From contig NZ_QMEW01000001.1 in the NCBI RefSeq assembly GCF_003284965.1, forward strand, positions 310,001 through 374,000: a DNA stretch of 64,000 bases, read 5' to 3'. The translations under genes and the position numbers were made by a program. Positions 43,319-51,106 of this stretch are shown here, one piece after another (within the stretch, counting starts at the first letter, position 1; each line of letters starts with the position of its first letter). Origin of the DNA: Mycolicibacterium sp. GF69 (GTDB lineage Bacteria; Actinomycetota; Actinomycetes; Mycobacteriales; Mycobacteriaceae). The notes beneath the pieces are model-generated. The model ran no database searches and had not been told where the DNA came from. It saw only the letters and a list, made by a program, of their open reading frames with translations.

Positions 43319-44793
43319 TTGTACCTCGGGTCGATCGGGACGACGACGGTGAAGGTGGCGCCTCGCCCTGGGATGCTGTCCAACTGGACGTGTCCACCGT
43401 GCGCGGCCGCGATTGCCCGCACGATCGACAGCCCCAGCCCGGCGCCGTCGGAGCGCTGCCCGCCCGCGCCGCCGCGCGCGAAGCGCTCAAAGATCCGCTC
43501 CCGGTCGGCATCGCTGACGCCGGATCCGGAGTCAGCGACCCAGAACCGCAGCAGGTGGCCGTCGACGCGGGAACCGACCCCGATCCAGTCGCCGTCGCCG
43601 GTGTAGCGGCACGCGTTGTCCGCGAGCGCCACCAACGCCTGGGTGATGCGCTGCGGGTCGACCAGGGCGGTGACCTCGGCCGCACCCTGCAGCGTGAAGT
43701 CGCGTTCGGCCAGCAGCGCCACCTTCTCGAAGGCCTCCCGCGTCAACTCCGCCACGTTCACCCATTCCAACTGCAGGAACGCCGGCTGCTCCGACCGCGC
43801 CAGCAACAGCAGGTCCGACACCATCCGATTCATCCGCTCCAGCTCGTCGTCGACCAGCGCCACGGTCGAGGTGACGTCGTCGGGGTCGCGCGGATCGAGC
43901 ACCTCGAGGTGGCCCCGCACGATCGTGATCGGGGTGCGCAGCTCGTGGCCGGCGTCGTCGCTGAACCGGCGTTGCGCCGACACCCCGGCCTCCACCCGAT
44001 CGAGCATGTCGTTGACCGTGCCGACCAGCGCGCCCAACTCGTCGGAGCCGCGCGACGGAATCCGCCGCGACAGGTCGGTGTCGCTGATGGTGCGGGCGGT
44101 CTCGGCGACGTCGCGCAACGGGCGCAGGATCCGACCGGCCACCAGCCACGCCGCCCCGACCGCGCCCAGCAGGGTGGCGCCGCCGACCAACAGCGTCAGC
44201 CGGGCCACGTAGTCGGCGTAGGCCCGCTCGGCGTCGGCCAGGTAGGCGGCCACGATCACCCCGTGGGACGGGTCCTCGGCCAGCGACACCGGGATCGCGA
44301 GGTAGCGCACCTCACCCACCTCGGGATGCTCGTAGCGGCCCTCGACGGGTTCGGTGACCGTGGCGACCAGGTCGACGAACGCGGCGTCGTCGGCCAGCAC
44401 CTCCGGCATGCCGGGTTCCTGACGGCTCTGCGTGCGGTAGCTGCCGTCGACGTAGCCGAGGAATTTTTCGTTGGGTCGGGCGAGGTTGTAGGCGATCGCC
44501 TCGTCGATCACCTCGCGCACGCTGCGAAACGGTTCACCGGTGCGCGGGTTGATGCCCGGGGCGGTCAGTTCGTTGAACTCGTTGACCTCGAAGCGCAACG
44601 CCTCGTCCATCCGCGCGTCGGTGGCCGACACCAGAAGCCGCCAGGTCACCAGGGTCACCACCGCGAGCCCGACCAGCATCAACAGCAGGACCCAGCCCAT
44701 GATTCGGGTCCGGGCGGCCGACGGGTTCAGCCAACTCCACGACGACCGCCGCTCAGTCGTCGTCGTCCCAGTCGTCGTCCCAGTCGTCGTCAT
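43303..44793 (-). CDS. Membrane sensor histidine kinase
   Basis: From this start it is 496 aa: TM1 (IMGWVLLLMLVGLAVVTLVT, about 31-50), a periplasmic sensor of about 150 residues, TM2 (LTLLVGGATLLGAVGAAWLV), HAMP, then DHp with phosphoacceptor H283 in DDAGHELRTP. The ATP domain has the N-box LADNACRY and the G boxes DSGSGV and GAGLGLSIV. The start is ambiguous. ATG 44700 would place TM1 at residue 1 without the usual basic leader, while ATG 44793 keeps RRSSW...AARTR but reads a Thr repeat in another frame of the upstream gene's Asp codons. The frame stays open further upstream. It forms an operon with the upstream exported protein and the regulator. Confidence 0.88.
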   Translation of the reverse strand: MTTTGTTTGTTTTERRSSWSWLNPSAARTRIMGWVLLLMLVGLAVVTLVTWRLLVSATDARMDEALRFEVNEFNELTAPGINPRTGEPFRSVREVIDEAIAYNLARPNEKFLGYVDGSYRTQSRQEPGMPEVLADDAAFVDLVATVTEPVEGRYEHPEVGEVRYLAIPVSLAEDPSHGVIVAAYLADAERAYADYVARLTLLVGGATLLGAVGAAWLVAGRILRPLRDVAETARTISDTDLSRRIPSRGSDELGALVGTVNDMLDRVEAGVSAQRRFSDDAGHELRTPITIVRGHLEVLDPRDPDDVTSTVALVDDELERMNRMVSDLLLLARSEQPAFLQLEWVNVAELTREAFEKVALLAERDFTLQGAAEVTALVDPQRITQALVALADNACRYTGDGDWIGVGSRVDGHLLRFWVADSGSGVSDADRERIFERFARGGAGGQRSDGAGLGLSIVRAIAAAHGGHVQLDSIPGRGATFTVVVPIDPRYKWPAS

Positions 44794-45109
44794 AGTCCCC
44801 GTCGTTATCGTCCCCGTAGTCGTCATCGTCCCAGTCGCCACCGCTGGGGGCAGCGGGAACGCGCGTCGAGGTGACCGCCGGAGGCGGCGCGGGCAACCGG
44901 ACGGACGGGGCCACGGACGCCGGCTGGGGTGCGACCGGTGCCAACGTCTGCATCGGTACCGGACCGGTGTCGTCGGGGCGCTCAGCGGGCTGCACGACGA
45001 TCGGGGCCAGGGGTTGCTGGTCGGCGGACTGATTCCCGGTCGCACCGGCCACCGCCACGATGCCGACCACCCCCAGCACGGCGAACATCATCATCAGCAC
45101 GACACGCAT
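44753..45109 (-). CDS. Exported protein with strongly acidic Trp/Asp tail, first gene of the two-component operon
   Basis: This 118-aa protein begins with a hydrophobic signal or anchor (residues about 2-25), continues with a Pro/Ala-rich spacer, and ends in about 27 residues that are mostly Asp with regularly placed Trp and Tyr (for example DDDWDDDWDDDD). ATG 45109 follows AGGGTGG; an upstream frame extension exists but lies before the hydrophobic start. The GAC-repeat 3' end overlaps the kinase gene in another frame. No known family is recognised. The acidic tail suggests binding of divalent cations or cationic peptides outside the membrane, possibly as partner or ligand buffer for the kinase; this is inference. 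Confidence 0.75.
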   Translation of the reverse strand: MRVVLMMMFAVLGVVGIVAVAGATGNQSADQQPLAPIVVQPAERPDDTGPVPMQTLAPVAPQPASVAPSVRLPAPPPAVTSTRVPAAPSGGDWDDDDYGDDNDGDYDDDWDDDWDDDD

Positions 45110-45151
45110 GAGTCCACCCTGCGGGCCGGCGGTGTTTCCGCCGTGAGACGC

Positions 45152-45186
45152 GGATGAGAACCTTCTCATCCGGCTCGCTCATCCGG
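45152..45186. promoter_or_regulatory. Inverted and direct repeats upstream of the two-component operon
   Basis: A perfect palindrome GGATGAGAA-CC-TTCTCATCC (45152-45171) contains ATGAG-N6-CTCAT. CTCATCCGG repeats directly at 45165 and 45178. It is about 45 bp before the start of the acidic protein, the first gene of the operon. The same inverted repeat is at 42218. Confidence 0.6.
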
Positions 45187-45192
45187 GTCTGC

Positions 45193-47028
45193 TCAGAACG
45201 CTTCCTCGGGCATCTCCATCACCTCGAGGCCGATGCTTTCGATGATGCGGCGCTGGGCAGTCAGCGGCGGCAGCATGTGTTTGGCGAAGAAGTTCGCCGC
45301 GCCGACCTTGCCGGCGTAGAACGCACGATCGCTGCCGGATACCTCACCATCCAGGGCGGTCAGCGCAATCTCGGCCTGATGCAACAACATCCAGCCGATG
45401 AACAGGTCGCCGACCGCGAGCAGGAATGGTACTGATCCCAGGCCGATGCGGTACAACTGGCGCGGATGCTCCTGCGCGGACATCAGGTATCCGGTCAGTG
45501 CTGCCACCATGGCCTGTACGTCCGTAAGCGCGGTCGCCAGCAGCGCCCGGCCGTCGGCCAGTTCGGGGCGGGCGGTGTCGCTGCCGATGAACTGCTGAAT
45601 CTGTCCGGCGACATGGGTCAGCGCTCCGCCCTGGTCGCGGGCGATCTTGCGGAAGAAGAAGTCCTGCGCCTGGATGGCGGTGGTGCCCTCGTAGAGCGAG
45701 TCGATCTTGGCGTCGCGGATGTACTGCTCGATCGGATAATCCTGCAGGAATCCCGAACCGCCCAGTGTCTGCAGCGATTCCGTCAGGCACTGGTAGGCGC
45801 GCTCCGAGCCAACGCCCTTGACGATCGGCAGCAGCAGGTCGTTGACGCGATCGGCCATCTGGGCGTCGGCGCCGGAAACCAGTTGTGCGACAGCCGGATC
45901 CTGGTGGGCGGCGGTGTAGAGGTAGAGCGCCCGTAAGCCTTCGGCATATGCCTTCTGCGTCATCAACGCCCGACGAACGTCTGGATGGTGCAGGATCGTC
46001 ACCCTCGGCGCGGTCTTGTCGGTCATCTGGGTCATGTCCGCGCCCTGCACCCGCTCTTTGGCGTACGCCAGCGCGTTGAGGTAGCCGGTCGACAATGTGG
46101 CAATCGCCTTCGTACCCACCATCATTCGGGCGTACTCGATGACCTTGAACATCTGGGCGATGCCGTTATGGGTGTCGTTGACGAGCCACCCGACGGCCGG
46201 AACCCCGTGTTGGCCGAAGGTCAGCTCACAGGTCGCCGACACCTTCAGCCCCATCTTGTGCTCGACGTTGGTCACGAACACCCCGTTGCGCTCGCCGAGC
46301 TCACCGGTCTCGGGATCGAAGTGGTACTTGGGCACGATGAACAGGCTCAGGCCCTTGGTGCCCGGGCCGGCACCCTCGGGTCGCGCCAGCACCAGGTGCA
46401 CGATGTTCTCGAAAAGGTCGCCGGCGTCGCCGTTGGTGATGAACCGCTTGACACCGTCGATGTGCCACGTGCCGTCGGGCTGTTGGACGGCCTTGGTGCG
46501 TCCGGCGCCGACGTCCGAACCGGCGTCAGGCTCGGTCAGCACCATCGTGGCGCACCAGTTGCGCTCCACCATCAGCTCGGCCCACCGGCGCTGCGCTTCG
46601 TTACCGATGTTGAACAGGATGTCCGCCATCGTCGAACCCGCCTGATAGATGAACACCGCAGGATGGGCGCCCAGGACGAGTTCGTTGATGGCCCACTCCA
46701 CAACCGCGGGGGCCGGCGCTCCGCCGATCTCCTCGGCTATCCCGATCCGGAACCACTCCCCCTGATACCACGTCTGGAATGACTTCTTGAACGGTTCGGG
46801 CAGCGTCACCGCGTGGGTGGCCGGATCGAACGTCGGCGGGTGACGATCCGATTCGGCAAACGACTCGGCGACAGGACCCTCGGCCTGGCGTGCCGCCTCT
46901 TCGAGCATCTGCCCCACGGACTCTTTGTCGAGATCGCCGAACCCGCCGGTCGCCAGCGCCTTGTCGACGTCCAGCACCTCGAACAGGTTGAACTCCAGAT
47001 CGCGCACATTGCTTCTGTAGTGGCTCAT
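45193..47028 (-). CDS. Acyl-CoA dehydrogenase, FadE5 paralogue
   Basis: This 611-aa enzyme has exactly the length of FadE5 (14975-16810) and is alignable without gaps at the motifs checked: [15 protein letters not shown] and catalytic E447 in [10 protein letters not shown]. Divergence is greatest near the substrate side ([20 protein letters not shown] against [16 protein letters not shown]) and in the C-terminal third. It probably dehydrogenates a different acyl-CoA. It is divergent from a TetR gene with two TTATG-N8-CATAA palindromes in between, so substrate-induced derepression is likely. It is followed by the two-component operon on the same strand after 83 bp. Confidence 0.92.
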   Translation of the reverse strand: MSHYRSNVRDLEFNLFEVLDVDKALATGGFGDLDKESVGQMLEEAARQAEGPVAESFAESDRHPPTFDPATHAVTLPEPFKKSFQTWYQGEWFRIGIAEEIGGAPAPAVVEWAINELVLGAHPAVFIYQAGSTMADILFNIGNEAQRRWAELMVERNWCATMVLTEPDAGSDVGAGRTKAVQQPDGTWHIDGVKRFITNGDAGDLFENIVHLVLARPEGAGPGTKGLSLFIVPKYHFDPETGELGERNGVFVTNVEHKMGLKVSATCELTFGQHGVPAVGWLVNDTHNGIAQMFKVIEYARMMVGTKAIATLSTGYLNALAYAKERVQGADMTQMTDKTAPRVTILHHPDVRRALMTQKAYAEGLRALYLYTAAHQDPAVAQLVSGADAQMADRVNDLLLPIVKGVGSERAYQCLTESLQTLGGSGFLQDYPIEQYIRDAKIDSLYEGTTAIQAQDFFFRKIARDQGGALTHVAGQIQQFIGSDTARPELADGRALLATALTDVQAMVAALTGYLMSAQEHPRQLYRIGLGSVPFLLAVGDLFIGWMLLHQAEIALTALDGEVSGSDRAFYAGKVGAANFFAKHMLPPLTAQRRIIESIGLEVMEMPEEAF

Positions 47029-47120
47029 GACGAGCGCCTTTCGTTCTCGACTCGTGGCCGAGCGTAGCGGTCGGATCGCTCTGCGACCCGCAGATCACGC
47101 CAGGCGCGTGGCGGCGCGCT

Positions 47121-47142
47121 GATTATGCTTAAAAGCATAATC
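47121..47142. promoter_or_regulatory. Operator 1 of the TetR/FadE pair
   Basis: Perfect 10-bp arms GATTATGCTT / AAGCATAATC surround AA. It lies about 93 bp before the fadE-paralogue start and contains TTATG-N8-CATAA. Confidence 0.75.
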
Positions 47143-47254
47143 GGGCGCTCTGTCGTTGATCTCGGACAGCGCCACTTGAGCCCCGCTTCACGTGCTCGAC
47201 CAGCCATAGCAGTGTGATGCGGAATACAGGAATTGCGTCGATGCGTTACCCGTT

Positions 47255-47272
47255 TTATGCTCGCTGTCATAA
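47255..47272. promoter_or_regulatory. Operator 2 of the TetR/FadE pair
   Basis: TTATG-CTCGCTGT-CATAA has the same half-sites and the same 8-bp spacing as operator 1. It lies 15 bp before the small ORF that leads into the TetR gene, so autoregulation is likely. Confidence 0.65.
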
Positions 47273-47287
47273 CCAGGGAGGCACCCC

Positions 47288-47425
47288 ATGTGGGTCATTG
47301 AGCTCAACGTCGCCGGGCACCAGTTCACGCACCGGACGCATGATCGCCGGCGACTCGCCTTCCGGTTCGCTCCGCGTACATTCGGCTGGCGGTCCGCACA
47401 ATTGCGTCGCACACCCGCCGCTTGA
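47288..47425 (+). CDS. 45-aa small ORF translationally coupled to the TetR gene
   Basis: This 45-codon ORF (starts MWVIELNVAGHQF) has a good Shine-Dalgarno AGGGAGG (47275-47281) six nt before its ATG. Its TGA overlaps the TTG start of the TetR gene by 4 bases (TTGA at 47422-47425). The peptide is Arg-rich in its second half and has no signal or membrane segment. No family is recognised. The RBS and overlap argue that it is translated and drives TetR translation. Alternatively it is the true 5' part of a leader that serves only regulation. Confidence 0.55.
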   Translation: MWVIELNVAGHQFTHRTHDRRRLAFRFAPRTFGWRSAQLRRTPAA

Positions 47426-48072
47426 CCAATCCCTTGGAGAATCCGCTGTCTTCCGCCGCGACTCGAACCGCCAACAAGGGGGTTTCGACGCGTACCAGGA
47501 TGTTGATCGCCGCGTCCGAGGTGTTACGGGAGCGCGGCGCGGCCGGCGTCACCATCGACGAGGTGCTGGCCCGCAGCGGCGCACCGCGCGGGTCGGTCTA
47601 CTATCACTTCCCCGAAGGCCGCAATCAGATCCTCAGCGAGGCCCTCCGCTATGCAGGTGAGGCGATCACCGAGGTGATCGACGACGCCGCGAGCAAGGGC
47701 GGCATGTACCTGGTCCGCAACTTCGTGGCGTTCTGGAACGAACTGCTCCTCGAAAGCGATTTTGCCGCGGGCTGCCCGGTGGTGGCGGCAGCAATCGGGT
47801 CCGCGGACGACGGACCCCAGTTGACGACCGTTGCCGGCAGCATCTTCGGCCATTGGCGCGATGCGCTGACGCGCGCGTTCGTCACCGATGGTTTCGATGA
47901 GTCCGACGCCGCCTCGCTTGCGATCACCTGCATCGCCGCGCTGGAAGGCGCGGTCGTCCTGTGCCGATCGTCGCGCACCGTCGACCCGCTGCGCGACGTG
48001 GCCCAGCAGGTCGAATTCCTGATCAGGTCAAGGGAATTCATTCGCCGCTACGGTGTGCCCGACCGCACCTAG
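47422..48072 (+). CDS. TetR-family regulator (LmrA/YxaF-like C-terminal type)
   Basis: This 216-aa regulator has the TetR HTH at residues about 25-72 (TRTRMLIAASEVLRERGAAG, then APRGSVYYHFPEGRNQIL) and the CPVVAAA block of the LmrA/YxaF-type C-terminal domain. The TTG start overlaps a 45-aa upstream ORF. It is divergent from the FadE5 paralogue, which it probably represses through the TTATG-N8-CATAA sites. Its 3' end overlaps the convergent reductase gene by 4 bp. Confidence 0.88.
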   Translation: MTNPLENPLSSAATRTANKGVSTRTRMLIAASEVLRERGAAGVTIDEVLARSGAPRGSVYYHFPEGRNQILSEALRYAGEAITEVIDDAASKGGMYLVRNFVAFWNELLLESDFAAGCPVVAAAIGSADDGPQLTTVAGSIFGHWRDALTRAFVTDGFDESDAASLAITCIAALEGAVVLCRSSRTVDPLRDVAQQVEFLIRSREFIRRYGVPDRT

Positions 48073-48590
48073 GCCGTGCGCCACCGTGCACAGACGAAAT
48101 CCCTGTTGACCGCCGCCTCGGCCAGCACCCATTCGGATCGGATCGGCAGCACCGGCGAACCCGCGCCGAGCGAACACGGCGCGTAGCTGACGATCATCTC
48201 GTCGATCAGGCCCGCGGACACGAACTGCGCTGCGGTGTCCCCTCCTCCGACGACCCACACGTCCTTGCCGCCTGCAGCGGAGAGCAACCTGGGGTGCAGG
48301 CCCGTAACGTCCCCGGCGTACGTCTGCACCGGGTGCCCCTGTTGGACGATGTGCGGCCGTCGGGTCAACACCCACGACGGCTGCTCGTACATCCAGTCGC
48401 CGGGTTGGTTGTGCACGATCCATTCGTACGTCGCCGAGCCCATCACCACCGCACCGATCGTGGCGATGAACTCGCCGTAGTTGAAGGGTCCGCTCGCGTC
48501 GAGGTCGCGAGAAGTCAGCCAGTCCAGGCTGTCGTGGTCGTCGACGATGTAACCGTCCAGACTGGACGCGGTGTAATAGACGGTCGCCAA
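48069..48590 (-). CDS. RibD C-terminal/dihydrofolate reductase-fold protein
   Basis: This 173-aa protein has the RibD_C/DHFR-like fold: VYYTASSLDGYIVDDHDSLDW at the N-terminus, the GSATYEWI block and the NADPH-binding VVGGGDTAAQF. Such stand-alone reductases are common in actinobacteria and mostly uncharacterised; it is not FolA. The start is a TTG at 48590 with no strong Shine-Dalgarno. Confidence 0.83.
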   Translation of the reverse strand: MATVYYTASSLDGYIVDDHDSLDWLTSRDLDASGPFNYGEFIATIGAVVMGSATYEWIVHNQPGDWMYEQPSWVLTRRPHIVQQGHPVQTYAGDVTGLHPRLLSAAGGKDVWVVGGGDTAAQFVSAGLIDEMIVSYAPCSLGAGSPVLPIRSEWVLAEAAVNRDFVCARWRTA

Positions 48591-48688
48591 ATCAGCTGCC
48601 TCTCATCCATTCCAGCGGGTCGCCCCGGTGGAACTCGATGATGCCAGTGCCTTCCGACATCATTGTGGTGTGCGGCCGGCTGCTGCGG

Positions 48689-49522
48689 TCAGCTGTCGAG
48701 AACTTCGTGGACACGGGCCTCGATGTCACGATGGTCGCCGAGGTCGCCCACATCGATCCCGAAGCGCTCGCTGAGCGTGTTCAGCACGTCGGCGGCCGTC
48801 TCGAGGCGGATGCGTTCGGTGCCACCGCGGCCGTGGATCGCCAGGTTGCGTCCACGCAGATTCCACCGGGCGTCGTCGGTGACCAGTGCCACCGAGAGCC
48901 CGGTGACGAAACCGGATTCGGGAAACGTTGACACATACCAGCTTCCGACTCGCAGGTCGATCTGGGGCACCGGCCTGGTGCCGAATGTGTACAGCGGCTG
49001 CCACTCGTTGCGAATCTGGGCCTCCAGCACGTAACCCTCGTCGTAGTCGCGCAGCCGGTAAGGCTCGTGCCGGGTCGACTGCACGGGCCCGGCCTCGAGC
49101 CGGATCGGCGAGGACAGCGTCTGGCCGCCGAAACCGACGTCGACCAACCACGTTCCGTCGTCTCCCGGAACGCGTACCGCGAGCGCCTCGTGCGTCTGCG
49201 CGGGCACAGCACTGGACTGGTGCATCCACACCACGCGGCCCGCGAGCCGCTGCACGCCGTAGCCCAGTTGTTCGAGCACATACCCCATCAACCCGCTCTG
49301 CTCGTAGCAGTAGCCGCCGCGGCGACGATGCACGAGCTTTCGGGCGAGCGCGCCGGCGCTCAGATCGACAACCGGTATTCCCATCAACGGGTCGAGGTTC
49401 TCGAACGGGATCGCCCGGTTGTGCGCCGCGACCAGACCCGCCAGCGTGTCAAGCGTGGGCTGCGTCGACCCGGCGTGGCCGATGCGGGTCAGGTACGCCG
49501 TCAGATCGAGGGGAGCGTCCAT
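48689..49522 (-). CDS. nat: Arylamine N-acetyltransferase
   Basis: This 277-aa NAT has the Cys-His-Asp triad C72 (RRGGYCYEQ), H111 (QTHEALAV) and D128 (LVDVGFGG), and the length expected for mycobacterial NATs. It transfers acetyl or propionyl from CoA to arylamines and hydrazines. ATG 49522 is chosen; a TTG at 49543 would add seven residues. The context differs from the nat-hsa steroid cluster of M. tuberculosis, so this may be a second or relocated nat. Fewer than 70 bp separate it from two small genes upstream on the same strand. Confidence 0.9.
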   Translation of the reverse strand: MDAPLDLTAYLTRIGHAGSTQPTLDTLAGLVAAHNRAIPFENLDPLMGIPVVDLSAGALARKLVHRRRGGYCYEQSGLMGYVLEQLGYGVQRLAGRVVWMHQSSAVPAQTHEALAVRVPGDDGTWLVDVGFGGQTLSSPIRLEAGPVQSTRHEPYRLRDYDEGYVLEAQIRNEWQPLYTFGTRPVPQIDLRVGSWYVSTFPESGFVTGLSVALVTDDARWNLRGRNLAIHGRGGTERIRLETAADVLNTLSERFGIDVGDLGDHRDIEARVHEVLDS

Positions 49523-49586
49523 CCCCACATCTTGCGGCCTCAATGGCGGTTCAGGTCAATGTTCGATCTCGGTGAACGAGAAAGGC

Positions 49587-49922
49587 TCAGGGCTTTCCGC
49601 GAGCCGGCGTCTGATTGGCGACGCCGTGGCGCAGCGGGGTGTTGGGCTGGGCGGCCGTCGACTCCTGGACAGGCGAACCACCCGCGGCCCCGCTCACCCC
49701 GGGCGCGTTGCGAGGGTCACCGGAGGATGGCTCGGCGCCGTGGGACAGCTCCTTGAGCCGGGCGTGCAGCACCTCGAGCACCGGGATGCGGTTGCCGTGC
49801 GCGGTCTCATGGTCGAACACCGCCCTCAACGCCGGCTCGTCGAGTCCCCGGATGCGGTGGCGCAACTCGGTCAGCGGCAGCTGGTCATAGTCGGTGATCG
49901 GCAGGTCGTCGCTCTGCGCCAT
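49587..49922 (-). CDS. Small conserved-looking hypothetical protein
   Basis: This 111-aa soluble protein has an N-terminal 60-residue acidic helical domain (DLPITDYDQLPLTELRHRIR, then LRAVFDHETAHGNRIPVLEV) and a low-complexity Pro/Ala/Gly tail. I recall similar short proteins in actinobacteria paired with a small membrane protein, without known function. It starts 11 bp after the small membrane gene at 49934-50140, so the two form an operon. Confidence 0.7.
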   Translation of the reverse strand: MAQSDDLPITDYDQLPLTELRHRIRGLDEPALRAVFDHETAHGNRIPVLEVLHARLKELSHGAEPSSGDPRNAPGVSGAAGGSPVQESTAAQPNTPLRHGVANQTPARGKP

Positions 49923-49933
49923 GCGCTATCTCC

Positions 49934-50140
49934 TTAGAGGTGAGGTAGGCCGTCGGTCGGCGAGGGGATCGCGGTCACCCGTCCACCGGCGCGTGCGCGG
50001 TAGCGAGCGGCCACCGCGACAACCGCGCCGATGCCGGCGAGCACCACCGTCGGCCAGAGCGCGGCCTGTGCGAACCACAGTCGTCGCTGTGCTGTGAAGA
50101 TGCGCTTCTGCGCGCGCCGCGCCCGGGTCAACGTTTCCAC
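49934..50140 (-). CDS. Small single-pass membrane protein
   Basis: This 68-aa protein has a basic N-terminus (TRARRAQKRIF), one transmembrane helix at about residues 25-44 (AALWPTVVLAGIGAVVAVAA), then a basic and flexible tail. The GTG at 50140 is the start. It is 11 bp upstream of the hypothetical gene at 49587-49922, with which it is probably co-transcribed. Function is unknown. Confidence 0.65.
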   Translation of the reverse strand: METLTRARRAQKRIFTAQRRLWFAQAALWPTVVLAGIGAVVAVAARYRARAGGRVTAIPSPTDGLPHL

Positions 50141-50193
50141 GTCTTACGGTTGCCCGGGGCGGCAGCTGACAAAACCCTGGCTGAAGAAACCCG

Positions 50194-50967
50194 TTATGTA
50201 CCAGTCCACTTCGGCGCCCGCTTCTCGGCGAACGCGATCGCGCCTTCCTTGGCGTCGTTCGACATGAAGACAGGCCCGAAGATCTCCACCTGCTTCTTCC
50301 ACATCTCCTGCGAGTTCCAGTCACGGGACTCGACGATGATCCGCTTTGTCGCTGCCACGGCGAGCGGACCGTTGGCGGTGATCTTCTCGGCGAACGCGAT
50401 CGCGGCCTCCAGCGCCTGACCGGGTTCGGCGAGCACGTTGACCAGTCCGAGATCGTGGGCGCGCTCGGCGGACAGGCACTCGCCGGTCAACGCGAGTTCC
50501 ATGGCGAGGCCGTACGGGATCCGCTGCGGCAACCTCAGCAGGCCGCCGCCGCCGGCCACCAGGCCGCGCTTGACCTCGGGGATACCGAACGCCGACTCCT
50601 TCGAGGCCACGATCAGATCGGTGGCCAGTGCGAGCTCACAGCCGCCCGCTAGGCAGTAGCCCTCAACGGCGGCGATCAGCGGCTTGGCCGGCGGCCGCTC
50701 GGTGAAGCCCAGGCCGCGGCCGTCGATGGCCACGTTCTCGCCGCGCGCGAACGCTTTGAGGTCCATGCCCGCGCTGAAGGAGCCGCCTGCTCCGGTCAGG
50801 ATGCCCACCGACAGGCCGGCCTCGGAGTCGAGTCGGTCCATCGCGTCGGCCAGCCCGCCGCTCACCTCGGCGTTGACCGCGTTACGCGCCTGCGGCCGGT
50901 TGATGGTGATGACCAGGATGCGGTCACGCTGTTCGACCAGCACTGCTTGTTCGTTGTTGTCACTCAC
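50194..50967 (-). CDS. echA1: Enoyl-CoA hydratase/isomerase (EchA1-like)
   Basis: This 257-aa crotonase hydrates trans-2-enoyl-CoA. Both catalytic glutamates are present, E111 (AGGCELA) and E131 (FGIPEVKRG), so hydratase activity is plausible, and the oxyanion-hole block SFSAGMDLKAF is intact. Start is a GTG at 50967. In M. tuberculosis echA1 (Rv0222) also lies near the Rv0223c aldehyde dehydrogenase and the Rv0221 WS/DGAT, which supports the name. Confidence 0.9.
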   Translation of the reverse strand: MSDNNEQAVLVEQRDRILVITINRPQARNAVNAEVSGGLADAMDRLDSEAGLSVGILTGAGGSFSAGMDLKAFARGENVAIDGRGLGFTERPPAKPLIAAVEGYCLAGGCELALATDLIVASKESAFGIPEVKRGLVAGGGGLLRLPQRIPYGLAMELALTGECLSAERAHDLGLVNVLAEPGQALEAAIAFAEKITANGPLAVAATKRIIVESRDWNSQEMWKKQVEIFGPVFMSNDAKEGAIAFAEKRAPKWTGT

Positions 50968-51026
50968 GCGGCTGATCGTAACGCTCAGAGGCGGACCGGG
51001 GCCGCCGACCTCACTGGGGGCCGCGG

Positions 51027-51080
51027 TTGTGAATCTGGCGACGCTTTTCGGCGGATTCCGTCGCGAGATTCACGAATCGG
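51027..51080. repeat. Dispersed 54-bp imperfect palindrome, copy 2
   Basis: It begins TTGTGAATCTGGCGACGC and ends GATTCACGAATCGG; the arms pair well (GTGAATCT with AGATTCAC and GCGAC with GTCGC). It matches copy 1 (18200-18253) in length and layout. It lies between the echA1 start and the kinase stop on the same strand, so it could act as terminator of the kinase transcript. Confidence 0.65.
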
Positions 51081-51106
51081 CTGGGAGTCCGGCGGCGGCG
51101 CGGTCG

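Noticed and set aside
48592..48663. Minus-strand 23-codon ORF (MMSEGTGIIEFHRGDPLEW...) just upstream of the RibD/DHFR-fold gene
   Set aside because: No RBS and too short to support; it might be a gene remnant, but nothing else confirms it.
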